From Acidobacteriota bacterium (GTDB lineage: Bacteria > Acidobacteriota > Holophagae > Thermotomaculales > Thermotomaculaceae), in NCBI GenBank assembly GCA_015487755.1, contig WFPG01000266.1:1-5871 (forward strand): DNA of 5,871 nucleotides, given 5' to 3'. Every line of letters starts with the position of its first letter. Position 1 is the first letter of the stretch. This document shows, one piece after another, positions 1 to 5,871 of the stretch. The notes beneath the pieces were generated by a model. That model was not told the DNA's origin, did no database searches, and saw only the letters and a program-made list of their open reading frames with translations. Made by a program: the position numbers and the translations under genes.

Positions 1-81
1 AAAGAAGCCGCCAGGCTTTTAAATATGAGTTTTCGCTCTTTCAGGTACTACTACCATAAATTAAAAAAAGGGAAAGATTAA
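1..81 (+). CDS. C-terminal end of a sigma-54-dependent response regulator (PilR/NtrC-like), 5' part missing
   Basis: The first 26 codons read in frame to a TAA at 79-81. They give a short peptide starting KEAARLLNMSFRSF and ending in a basic tail (KLKKGKD). This matches the Fis-type helix-turn-helix that closes NtrC-family activators: EAARLL is the first helix and SFRSFRYYYHKLKK the recognition helix. The SFRSxRY form of the second helix is, from family knowledge, typical of PilR-like regulators of type IV pilus genes. The receiver and AAA+ sigma-54 interaction domains would lie upstream of the window and cannot be checked. The assignment therefore rests on one short motif; another Fis-type HTH protein is possible. 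No GC-rich terminator follows it, so read-through into the next gene is possible. Confidence 0.62.
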   Translation, partial: KEAARLLNMSFRSFRYYYHKLKKGKD

Positions 82-149
82 TTTTATTTTTATTTCCTTT
101 TATCCATGCCGTTCTAACAATATAAAACCCTTTTAAAAAACATTGTTGC

Positions 150-158
150 TGGTATAAT
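150..158 (+). promoter_or_regulatory. Extended -10 promoter of the ATPase-ppdK operon
   Basis: The bases TGG followed by a perfect TATAAT (153-158) form a consensus extended -10 element for the housekeeping sigma factor. A -35 element is poor: the best candidate, TTTTAA at 131-136 with a 16-base spacer, matches TTGACA at three of six positions. That is normal for extended -10 promoters. Transcription would start near 164-166, leaving a 5' leader of only about 10 bases before the ATG at 176. The rest of the 82-175 intergenic region is A/T-rich and shows no sigma-54 -24/-12 pair and no clear operator. Confidence 0.6.
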
Positions 159-166
159 AGATTTAC

Positions 167-172
167 AGGTGA
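167..172 (+). promoter_or_regulatory. Ribosome binding site of the ATPase gene
   Basis: AGGTGA lies three bases before the ATG at 176, with its AGG core six bases from it. It supports this start over later in-frame ATGs. If the predicted promoter is right, the site lies at the extreme 5' end of the mRNA. Confidence 0.6.
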
Positions 173-175
173 ACT

Positions 176-1795
176 ATGGAAAAAAACATAGAGAATAAAG
201 AGAAAAAAATTCCGGCATATCTCAGGTATTGGGGGTTAAAGAAAAACCCTTTTGCACTTGCCCCTGACCCTGACATGATGTATATGAGCAAGCAGCACCA
301 GGAATGCCTCTTACGCCTTAAGTTTACCGTTGTTTCAGGCAAGGGGGGAGCGCTTCTAATCTCGGAAAACGCGGGAGACGGGAAAACCACCCTTTTGAAA
401 AAGTTTATGGAAACCATAAAAGAGGATGTTGGCACTGATGTAAAAATAGCGTTTTTAGACCACCCTACGCTTTCCGTTAACGAAATGCTTGCTGAAATAG
501 CGAGGCAATTCGGTGTTGAGGGAGTAGATGTTACAAACAAGATAAGTATTTTAAATTCAATGAAACAAAAACTGAAAGAACTGAAAGATAACGGATACAA
601 AAATGTGGTTATTATTGACGAAGGGCAGATGCTTGCAAACAATCCCGAAATGCTTCAGGAGTTGAGAATTTTAATGAACCTTGTTCACGAAGGGGAATTT
701 CTGTTAAGTTTTATACTTTCGGGGCAAAAGCCTCTTGAGCCTGCTATAAGGAATATGCCTGAATTCTGGCAAAGGCTTCCTGTAAGGTTTTTTTTGAGAA
801 ACCTTGATTATTCTGATACTAAAAGGCTTATTCAGCATAGAATTAAAATGGCAGGCGGCGAGCCTGAGAAAATATTCTCCGAAACAGCATACAAGGGAAT
901 TTACAATTTTTCTGAAGGCACTCCCAGGGTAATACTCTCAATTGCCGATTTGGCGCTTGTAATAGGACATTCAATGTATTCAAAAAAGATAGACTTTGCG
1001 GAAATATCCCAGGCTGCGGGGGATATGAACAAAGGGGGGGAAAGTTATCACTATTTTAAATACCTTGAAGACGAAACAGTAGATAAACTTGAAGAAGAAA
1101 AGGTAAAATGTCCATTCTGCAATTCCTTTATAGACAAAGATTTGGTTTATTGCCCGAACTGTAATTCCCTTGTAAATAAAGATGAAAACCAGAAGATGTA
1201 CAAATGCGACAGTTGCGGGATGCTAAACCTTGAAGGCCAGATGTTTTGTTCATTCTGCGGAAACCTTTTGTTGAAAATGTGCCCCCAATGCGGCTTTCAC
1301 AACCCTGTGGGCAGGAAATCTTGCGAAGGTTGCGGTTTTATTTTCGGAGACAGCGGCGGCTCAAAGGATATGTTAAAGCAATTCAAAAACAGCATAAGGA
1401 CAAATTTTTCCAATTACCTTGATGTTTCAGGGGTAATTCACATGTTTTCCAATGAAGAGCCGCTTATGTTGATAAAGCCGAAACTTACCTTGCGAGGTTT
1501 TTCCCCAAATTTCAAGTATATAGACGGTGGAACGAAGCAAATTAAAAACTTTCCCTGCTCGTTTATTCTAACGACGGGGGGCATATCTTTTCTTGGCAAG
1601 AGGGACTCTTTTTATATCCCATTTCACCAGATTGAAAAAATTGAATCAACAGTTGAAAAAAACTCGAAGTTTTTAGTGAAGATAAAGAACTCTGAAAAGA
1701 GAATAATCTTTACTTTGCCTTTAAAAGACTCTATGAAATCACAGTTAATAATAATCTTGAATAAATATCTAACCGGCTTAAAGGAGGTTTTATGA
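176..1795 (+). CDS. ExeA/GspA-like AAA ATPase with three zinc ribbons and a C-terminal PH-like domain
   Basis: This 539-residue protein is modular. Residues about 15-290 are an AAA ATPase of the ExeA/GspA/MshM type, recognisable from [18 protein letters not shown] near the N-terminus. The P-loop is ENAGDGKTT (64-72), Walker B is VVIIDE (144-149), a sensor 1-like segment is FILSGQ (179-184), and GTPR (248-251) holds a probable sensor 2 Arg. Residues 312-386 carry three zinc ribbons, each CxxC-x10-CxxC: Cys312/315/326/329, 344/347/358/361 and 369/372/383/386. Residues about 430-530 are strand-rich and end in a helix (LIIILNKYL), resembling a bacterial PH/GRAM-like domain. No signal peptide or membrane segment is seen, unlike classical GspA, so it is probably cytoplasmic. 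The first P-loop Gly is Glu64. The gene overlaps ppdK by four bases. ATP-dependent remodelling or scaffolding, perhaps for an envelope or pilus system as in ExeA relatives, is plausible, but the actual role is unknown. Confidence 0.85.
   Translation: MEKNIENKEKKIPAYLRYWGLKKNPFALAPDPDMMYMSKQHQECLLRLKFTVVSGKGGALLISENAGDGKTTLLKKFMETIKEDVGTDVKIAFLDHPTLSVNEMLAEIARQFGVEGVDVTNKISILNSMKQKLKELKDNGYKNVVIIDEGQMLANNPEMLQELRILMNLVHEGEFLLSFILSGQKPLEPAIRNMPEFWQRLPVRFFLRNLDYSDTKRLIQHRIKMAGGEPEKIFSETAYKGIYNFSEGTPRVILSIADLALVIGHSMYSKKIDFAEISQAAGDMNKGGESYHYFKYLEDETVDKLEEEKVKCPFCNSFIDKDLVYCPNCNSLVNKDENQKMYKCDSCGMLNLEGQMFCSFCGNLLLKMCPQCGFHNPVGRKSCEGCGFIFGDSGGSKDMLKQFKNSIRTNFSNYLDVSGVIHMFSNEEPLMLIKPKLTLRGFSPNFKYIDGGTKQIKNFPCSFILTTGGISFLGKRDSFYIPFHQIEKIESTVEKNSKFLVKIKNSEKRIIFTLPLKDSMKSQLIIILNKYLTGLKEVL
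1781..1788 (+). promoter_or_regulatory. Strong ribosome binding site of ppdK inside the ATPase gene
   Basis: AAGGAGGT is a near-perfect Shine-Dalgarno sequence lying in the last codons of the ATPase gene, with GGAGG four bases before the ppdK ATG at 1792. It fixes the ppdK start. Combined with the ATGA stop/start overlap, it indicates coupled but independently strong translation of ppdK. Confidence 0.85.
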
Positions 1796-4512
1796 CAAAG
1801 TTTGTTTATTATTTTACAAAAGGCGGAGCGGACGGCAACGCAAAGATGAAAGATTTATTAGGCGGAAAGGGTGCAAACCTTGCCGAGATGTGCAATATAG
1901 GAATTCCCGTGCCTCCCGGTTTTACCATAACAACGGAAGCATGCGTTTATTACTATAAAAACGGCGGGAAATACCCTGAAGGGCTTGAGGAGCAGGTAAG
2001 GGAAAACTTGAAAAGGCTTGAAGAGGAAACAGGGAAAAAATTCGGTGACCCTGAAAACCCGCTTCTTGTCTCTGTTCGCTCCGGTGCAAGGGTTTCAATG
2101 CCGGGTATGATGGATACCATCTTAAACCTTGGCTTAAACGATGAGGCTGTTAAAGGCCTTGCAAAGGTTTCGGGAAATGAAAGGTTTGCCTACGATTCAT
2201 ACAGAAGGTTTATTCAAATGTTCGGCAATGTTGTTATGAAGATAGACTCTTCACATTTTGAACATGAACTTGAAAAAATGAAAAGAGAAAAGGGTGTTGA
2301 AAACGACACCGATTTAGACGCTGAAGACTTGAAACAGTTGGTTGAAAGGTTTAAGGCTATATACAAAGAGCAGACAGGAAAGGATTTCCCTCAAAACCCT
2401 GAAGAACAGTTATGGCTTGCAATAAATGCCGTATTTGAATCATGGGACAATGAAAGGGCAAAGGTTTACAGAAGAATAAACGGCATTCCTGACGATTGGG
2501 GAACCGCTGTAAATGTTCAATCAATGGTGTTCGGTAATTTAGGGGAAGATTCCGCAACAGGGGTTGCGTTTACAAGAGACCCTGCTACAGGGGAAAAGAG
2601 GTTTTTCGGTGAATACCTTATAAATGCACAGGGTGAAGATGTTGTTGCAGGAATAAGGACACCGCACCCGATTACAAAAGAGCAGGCAAAGGAAAGCGGT
2701 TTAAAATCCCTTGAAGAGGAAATGCCAGAGGTTTTCAAACAACTTGTTGAGGTTTACAAAACCCTTGAAAAGCATTACAGAGATATGCAGGATTTGGAAT
2801 TTACCATTGAAAGGGGTAAACTCTATCTCTTGCAGACAAGAAACGGTAAAAGGACAGGCTTTGCTTCAATAAGGATTGCAGTTGACATGGTTGACGAAGG
2901 CTTGATAACAAAAGAAGAAGCAATAATGAGAATAGACCCTGCGGCGGTAACCCAATTGCTTGCTCCCGTATTTGACAGGGAAGACAAAGAAAAGGCTTTA
3001 AAAGAAGGAAGGTTAATGACAAAAGGCTTGAATGCAGGCCCCGGCGCGGCAAGCGGAAGAATTGCCCTTTCTGCCGAAAAAGCGGTTGAAATGGCAAAAG
3101 AGGGGCATGTTATCCTTGTTAGAATTGAAACTTCCCCTGAAGACCTTGCCGGAATGGATGCGGCAGAGGGGATTTTAACCGCAAGAGGCGGAATGACATC
3201 CCATGCTGCCGTTGTTGCAAGGGGAATGGGCAAACCCTGTGTTGTCGGTGCAGGGGAACTTGAAATAGATTACGACAAAAAGACTGTGAGTGTAAAGGGA
3301 AGAACCCTGAAAGAGGGAGATTACATATCAATTGACGGAACAACAGGTGAGGTTATTGAAGGCAAACTTAAAACAATGCCTTCCGAGGTTATTCAAATAC
3401 TAATCCACGGAAAAGGCAAGGTTGAAGACTCTGTGATATGCTCAAACTATGTAAAGATAATCTCCTGGGCAGAAGAGTTTAAGAAATTAGGGGTAAGGAC
3501 AAACGCCGACACCCCGCACGATTCTACAGTTGCAAGAAGCCTTGGAGCAAAGGGGATAGGGCTTTGCAGGACAGAGCATATGTTTTTTGAAGAAGACAGG
3601 ATTAAGGCTGTAAGGGAAATGATTGTTGCAAAGACAACTGAAGAAAGGGAAAAAGCATTGGCAAAAATACTCCCGATGCAGAGAAGCGACTTTGAGGGAA
3701 TATTTGAGGCAATGGACGGGCTTCCTGTAACGGTAAGGCTTTTAGACCCGCCTCTTCACGAGTTTTTACCAAAGGAAGACGAGGATATAAAAGAATTGGC
3801 AAATGATTTAGGGGTTACCTTTGAGGAATTGAAATCAAGGGTTGAATCTTTACACGAAATGAACCCAATGTTAGGGCATAGAGGTTGCCGCCTTGGGATA
3901 ACCTATCCTGAAATCTACAAAATGCAGGTAAGGGCAATTATTGAGGCTGCTATCAATAACAAGAAAAAGGGCTTAAATCCTTTACCTGAAATAATGATAC
4001 CCCTTATAGGGTTTAAATCTGAACTTGAATACCTTAAAAACATTCTAACTGAAGAGATTGAAAAGGTATTTGAAGAAAAGGGTGAAAGAATTGATTACCT
4101 TATGGGCACAATGATTGAGGTGCCGAGGGCTGCTATTACCGCAGACAGGATTGCGGAGATTGCTCAATTCTTCTCATTCGGCACAAACGACTTAACCCAG
4201 ATGGGTTTAGGATTTTCAAGGGACGATGCGGGAGAATTTATCAAAATTTACCTTGATAAAAAGATACTTCCTCACGACCCGTTCCAGAGCATAGATATTG
4301 ACGGGGTAGGGCAATTGGTTAAGATTGCCTGCGAAAAGGGAAGAAAAACAAACCCGAACTTAAAGTTAGGCATATGTGGTGAGCACGGGGGAGACCCGAA
4401 ATCGGTTGAATTCTGCCACAAGGTAGGCTTGAATTATGTAAGTTGCTCCCCTTACAGGGTGCCTGTGGCAATAGTTGCGGCGGCACAGGCTGCTTTAAAA
4501 GAAAAGAATTAA
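1792..4512 (+). CDS. ppdK: Pyruvate, phosphate dikinase
   Basis: PPDK catalyses ATP + phosphate + pyruvate <=> AMP + PPi + phosphoenolpyruvate in the cytoplasm. It serves either gluconeogenic PEP synthesis or PPi-linked glycolysis. The 906 residues show the full order of domains. The N-terminal ATP-grasp nucleotide-binding domain includes [10 protein letters not shown] (24-33), [16 protein letters not shown] (94-109) and [16 protein letters not shown] (335-350). The swivelling phosphohistidine domain has [15 protein letters not shown] (466-480), with catalytic His471 and the Thr469 that plant and bacterial regulatory proteins phosphorylate. The C-terminal PEP/pyruvate barrel has Arg593 in LCRTEHMFF, Arg649 in TVRLLDPP, Glu776, Asn799-Asp800 in FGTNDLTQ and acid catalyst Cys862 in CGEHGGDP. 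All expected active-site residues are present, so it should be active. It is some 30 residues longer than the Clostridium symbiosum enzyme as I recall that numbering. It is translationally coupled to the ATPase gene upstream and followed by a terminator. The TSH pair and CGEHGGDP favour PPDK over PEP synthase. Confidence 0.97.
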   Translation: MTKFVYYFTKGGADGNAKMKDLLGGKGANLAEMCNIGIPVPPGFTITTEACVYYYKNGGKYPEGLEEQVRENLKRLEEETGKKFGDPENPLLVSVRSGARVSMPGMMDTILNLGLNDEAVKGLAKVSGNERFAYDSYRRFIQMFGNVVMKIDSSHFEHELEKMKREKGVENDTDLDAEDLKQLVERFKAIYKEQTGKDFPQNPEEQLWLAINAVFESWDNERAKVYRRINGIPDDWGTAVNVQSMVFGNLGEDSATGVAFTRDPATGEKRFFGEYLINAQGEDVVAGIRTPHPITKEQAKESGLKSLEEEMPEVFKQLVEVYKTLEKHYRDMQDLEFTIERGKLYLLQTRNGKRTGFASIRIAVDMVDEGLITKEEAIMRIDPAAVTQLLAPVFDREDKEKALKEGRLMTKGLNAGPGAASGRIALSAEKAVEMAKEGHVILVRIETSPEDLAGMDAAEGILTARGGMTSHAAVVARGMGKPCVVGAGELEIDYDKKTVSVKGRTLKEGDYISIDGTTGEVIEGKLKTMPSEVIQILIHGKGKVEDSVICSNYVKIISWAEEFKKLGVRTNADTPHDSTVARSLGAKGIGLCRTEHMFFEEDRIKAVREMIVAKTTEEREKALAKILPMQRSDFEGIFEAMDGLPVTVRLLDPPLHEFLPKEDEDIKELANDLGVTFEELKSRVESLHEMNPMLGHRGCRLGITYPEIYKMQVRAIIEAAINNKKKGLNPLPEIMIPLIGFKSELEYLKNILTEEIEKVFEEKGERIDYLMGTMIEVPRAAITADRIAEIAQFFSFGTNDLTQMGLGFSRDDAGEFIKIYLDKKILPHDPFQSIDIDGVGQLVKIACEKGRKTNPNLKLGICGEHGGDPKSVEFCHKVGLNYVSCSPYRVPVAIVAAAQAALKEKN

Positions 4513-4525
4513 ACAAGAAATTTTT

Positions 4526-4557
4526 AAGCCCCGCTTTAAGGCGGGGTTTTCTTTTTT
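4526..4557 (+). terminator. Intrinsic terminator after ppdK
   Basis: The stem CCCCGC (4529-4534) pairs with GCGGGG (4541-4546) around a six-base loop, and flanking AAG/TTT bases can extend it. A T-tract TTTTCTTTTTT (4547-4557) follows. It begins 13 bases after the ppdK stop and is a textbook Rho-independent terminator on the + strand. It should end the ATPase-ppdK transcript, at least in part. Confidence 0.93.
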
Positions 4558-4561
4558 GAGG
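4558..4561 (+). promoter_or_regulatory. Ribosome binding site of the exonuclease gene, abutting the terminator
   Basis: GAGG lies four bases before the ATG at 4566 and starts on the base right after the terminator T-tract. It selects this ATG as the start. No room is left for a promoter between terminator and gene, so mRNA must come from read-through or from a promoter within the end of ppdK; I found no convincing one there. Confidence 0.65.
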
Positions 4562-4565
4562 AAAA

Positions 4566-5871
4566 ATGATTTTAGTAGACACTTTATACAAGGTTGAAAA
4601 GGTAAAGGAACAAATAGTAAACGCCGAAGTTTTAGGAGTTGATATTGAGACATACGATTATAAAGGAAAAGATTTCGGCATAATCAGGCTTGTGCAGGTT
4701 GCCGTTGAAAATGAAGTTTATGTTTTTGATTTAATGAAAATATCCTTTCCCGAGTATTTAAAAACAGTTTTCCAATCAGAGGAAAAAACAAAAATTTTTC
4801 ATTACGGTTTTTTTGACATGTCCCACCTGATTAAAGAGTATAACTGTGTTTTTAACAACACCTTTTGCACCGCAAACGCAACCAAGGTTTTGACATGCGG
4901 GTTAAATGTAAAGTACAGCCTTAAGAATGTTGCTAATATGTTTTTGCGGGAGGAGATGGACAAAACGGAGCAAAAAAGCGATTGGGGCGGAGAGTTGACA
5001 GAGTCCCAGATTGCCTATGCTTCAAAAGACGCTTCAATACTTTTAAAACTGTTTGAAGTTCAAAGCGAGTATATAAAGAGAAAAAAGTTAAACAAAATAG
5101 TTGCATTGGAAAATGCAATTCAGAGGATTGACGCATACAACTTTGCAAAAAGGTTTTACCCTGTTAACGAAAAGGTAGATCTGGCAATAAAGGATATTGA
5201 GGAAAACTATTTTAGGGGATTAAAGATAGAAGAGATAGAAAAGGCAAAAAGGATTCCCGAAAGCCTTAAAGAGAAAAAGGATGAGTATCTTTTTTTACAG
5301 AGGTTAAAGGAAAGGGGTTTTTATCCTCAATTCAGGTCAAGTTGGAATACAAACGGGTTTTTCTTCCAGAGAAACTACTCGGAAGGTTTAAAAGAGTATT
5401 TTAACGGGGTGAAAGTTTTAAAATTTAAACACCTTGAACTGCCTGCCATTCACGCAAACGCAAGGGATTTTAAAAGTGTTGAATTGTATTCGGACAGGGA
5501 TTTTTTCAACACAAGGGACTTTCTTCTTTTAAAAGCGGTAGGGTTGAGGGACACGGATTTAATGAGCGAATTTGCCCACCTTGTTAACGACTTCAGGGAA
5601 AAGATACCGGGAATTATCAGGTGGCATAAGAATATGTTTGCTCTGCTTGCTTCAAGAAAGCCTGTAAGGGTTGCAACAGGAAAAATTATTCATACTAAAG
5701 GCTATTCTATAGAAGAAAAAGAGGGTTTTATCTCTTTTCTCATTGAGGCTACCGTTTCGGATTTTATAAAAGGGGTGATGGCATTGATTGAAAAATCCGG
5801 CGGAAGGGTTTTGCAGGTAGATTCAAGAAAAAAGGCAATTGAAATTTTACATTGCGAGGACGATATTATTG
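4566..5871 (+). CDS. DEDDy 3'-5' exonuclease fused to a degenerate family A DNA polymerase-like region, 3' end missing
   Basis: 435 codons are open to the window edge with no stop. Residues 1-170 form a DEDDy exonuclease like the proofreading domain of Pol I or RNase D. Exo I is GVDIET with Asp26 and Glu28, Exo II is HYGFFDM with Asp84, and Exo III is YASKD with Tyr151 and Asp155; the LDKT-like MDKTEQKSDWGGEL before Exo III is also typical. It should therefore be able to remove 3' nucleotides from DNA or RNA. Residues 176-435 resemble Pol I thumb and palm: LENAIQRIDAYNF (181-193), then LKFKHLEL (285-292) at the motif A position, IPGIIRW (347-353) at the YPG helix, LIEATVSDFIK (392-402) at PIQGTAADIIK, and ILHCEDDII (427-435) at motif C. 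The motif A Asp and the motif B Lys/Tyr segment are not found, so polymerase activity is unlikely. About 45 more residues would be expected past the edge by Pol I analogy. A plain RNase D is less likely, since no HRDC domain is seen. The exonuclease call is firm; the polymerase origin is an alignment by eye. Confidence 0.8.
   Translation, partial: MILVDTLYKVEKVKEQIVNAEVLGVDIETYDYKGKDFGIIRLVQVAVENEVYVFDLMKISFPEYLKTVFQSEEKTKIFHYGFFDMSHLIKEYNCVFNNTFCTANATKVLTCGLNVKYSLKNVANMFLREEMDKTEQKSDWGGELTESQIAYASKDASILLKLFEVQSEYIKRKKLNKIVALENAIQRIDAYNFAKRFYPVNEKVDLAIKDIEENYFRGLKIEEIEKAKRIPESLKEKKDEYLFLQRLKERGFYPQFRSSWNTNGFFFQRNYSEGLKEYFNGVKVLKFKHLELPAIHANARDFKSVELYSDRDFFNTRDFLLLKAVGLRDTDLMSEFAHLVNDFREKIPGIIRWHKNMFALLASRKPVRVATGKIIHTKGYSIEEKEGFISFLIEATVSDFIKGVMALIEKSGGRVLQVDSRKKAIEILHCEDDII

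Noticed and set aside
67..101. Possible A/T-rich hairpin after the response regulator gene (AAAGGGAAA with TTTCCTTTT)
   Set aside because: The stem is weak with a 17-base loop and no T-tract follows, so it is not a convincing terminator.
82..175. Search for a sigma-54 promoter, suggested by the neighbouring PilR/NtrC-like gene
   Set aside because: No GG-N10-GC pair with the expected flanks was found; a perfect extended -10 element explains the region better.
163..642. Long open frame on the - strand across the start of the ATPase gene
   Set aside because: It lies opposite a well-supported gene with clear P-loop and Walker B motifs. Its translation is Ser/Phe-rich low-complexity sequence, typical of the complement of Lys/Glu-rich coding DNA.
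2823..3233. Open frame on the - strand within ppdK
   Set aside because: It is fully inside conserved ppdK coding sequence, including the phosphohistidine motif, and its translation has no recognisable domain.
1792..4512. Phosphoenolpyruvate synthase as an alternative for the 906-residue enzyme
   Set aside because: The [15 protein letters not shown] and CGEHGGDP motifs, the N-terminal sequence and the length fit PPDK better.
4319..4591. Open frame on the - strand spanning the ppdK end, the terminator and the next start
   Set aside because: It crosses a strong terminator hairpin and two + strand gene ends, and resembles no protein I know.
4566..5871. Plain RNase D
   Set aside because: The exonuclease domain alone would fit, but no HRDC domain follows, and the downstream segments match Pol I landmarks in the right order.

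Overview
The window is an A+T-rich piece of a bacterial chromosome with four genes, all on the + strand. Two are whole and two are cut by the window edges. The proteins are rich in Lys, Glu and AGG/AGA-encoded Arg, and the first gene ends in a PilR/NtrC-type helix-turn-helix. This suggests a low-GC, Gram-negative-type bacterium, possibly thermophilic, for example from the Deferribacterota, Acidobacteriota or deltaproteobacterial groups. That placement is inference; no rRNA or other strong marker is present.

Layout: (1) Positions 1-81 hold the last 26 codons of a probable sigma-54-dependent response regulator with a Fis-type DNA-binding helix. (2) Positions 82-175 are an A/T-rich intergenic region carrying a perfect extended -10 promoter (TGG-TATAAT) only 17 bases before the next start codon. 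(3) Positions 176-1795 encode a 539-residue protein: an ExeA/GspA-type AAA ATPase, three evenly built zinc ribbons and a C-terminal domain that looks PH/GRAM-like. (4) Positions 1792-4512 encode pyruvate, phosphate dikinase (ppdK), with all expected catalytic residues. Its start codon overlaps the stop codon of the ATPase gene (ATGA), so the two form a translationally coupled pair. (5) An intrinsic terminator at 4526-4557 ends the operon. (6) From 4566 to the right edge runs an exonuclease gene whose ribosome binding site directly abuts the terminator U-tract.

The ATPase and ppdK are probably one transcription unit. ppdK interconverts pyruvate and phosphoenolpyruvate. The ATPase has no obvious enzymatic tie to it, so the coupling either reflects an uncharacterised regulatory link or is incidental.

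The most unusual item is the last gene. Its N-terminal 170 residues are a complete DEDDy 3'-5' exonuclease domain. The rest aligns by eye with the thumb and palm of family A DNA polymerase (Pol I), but the motif A catalytic Asp is not found, the motif B (O-helix) segment is missing, and motif C reads EDD instead of HDE. It looks like a Pol I-derived protein that kept its exonuclease and lost polymerase chemistry. No mobile element, CRISPR array, tRNA or rRNA was seen.
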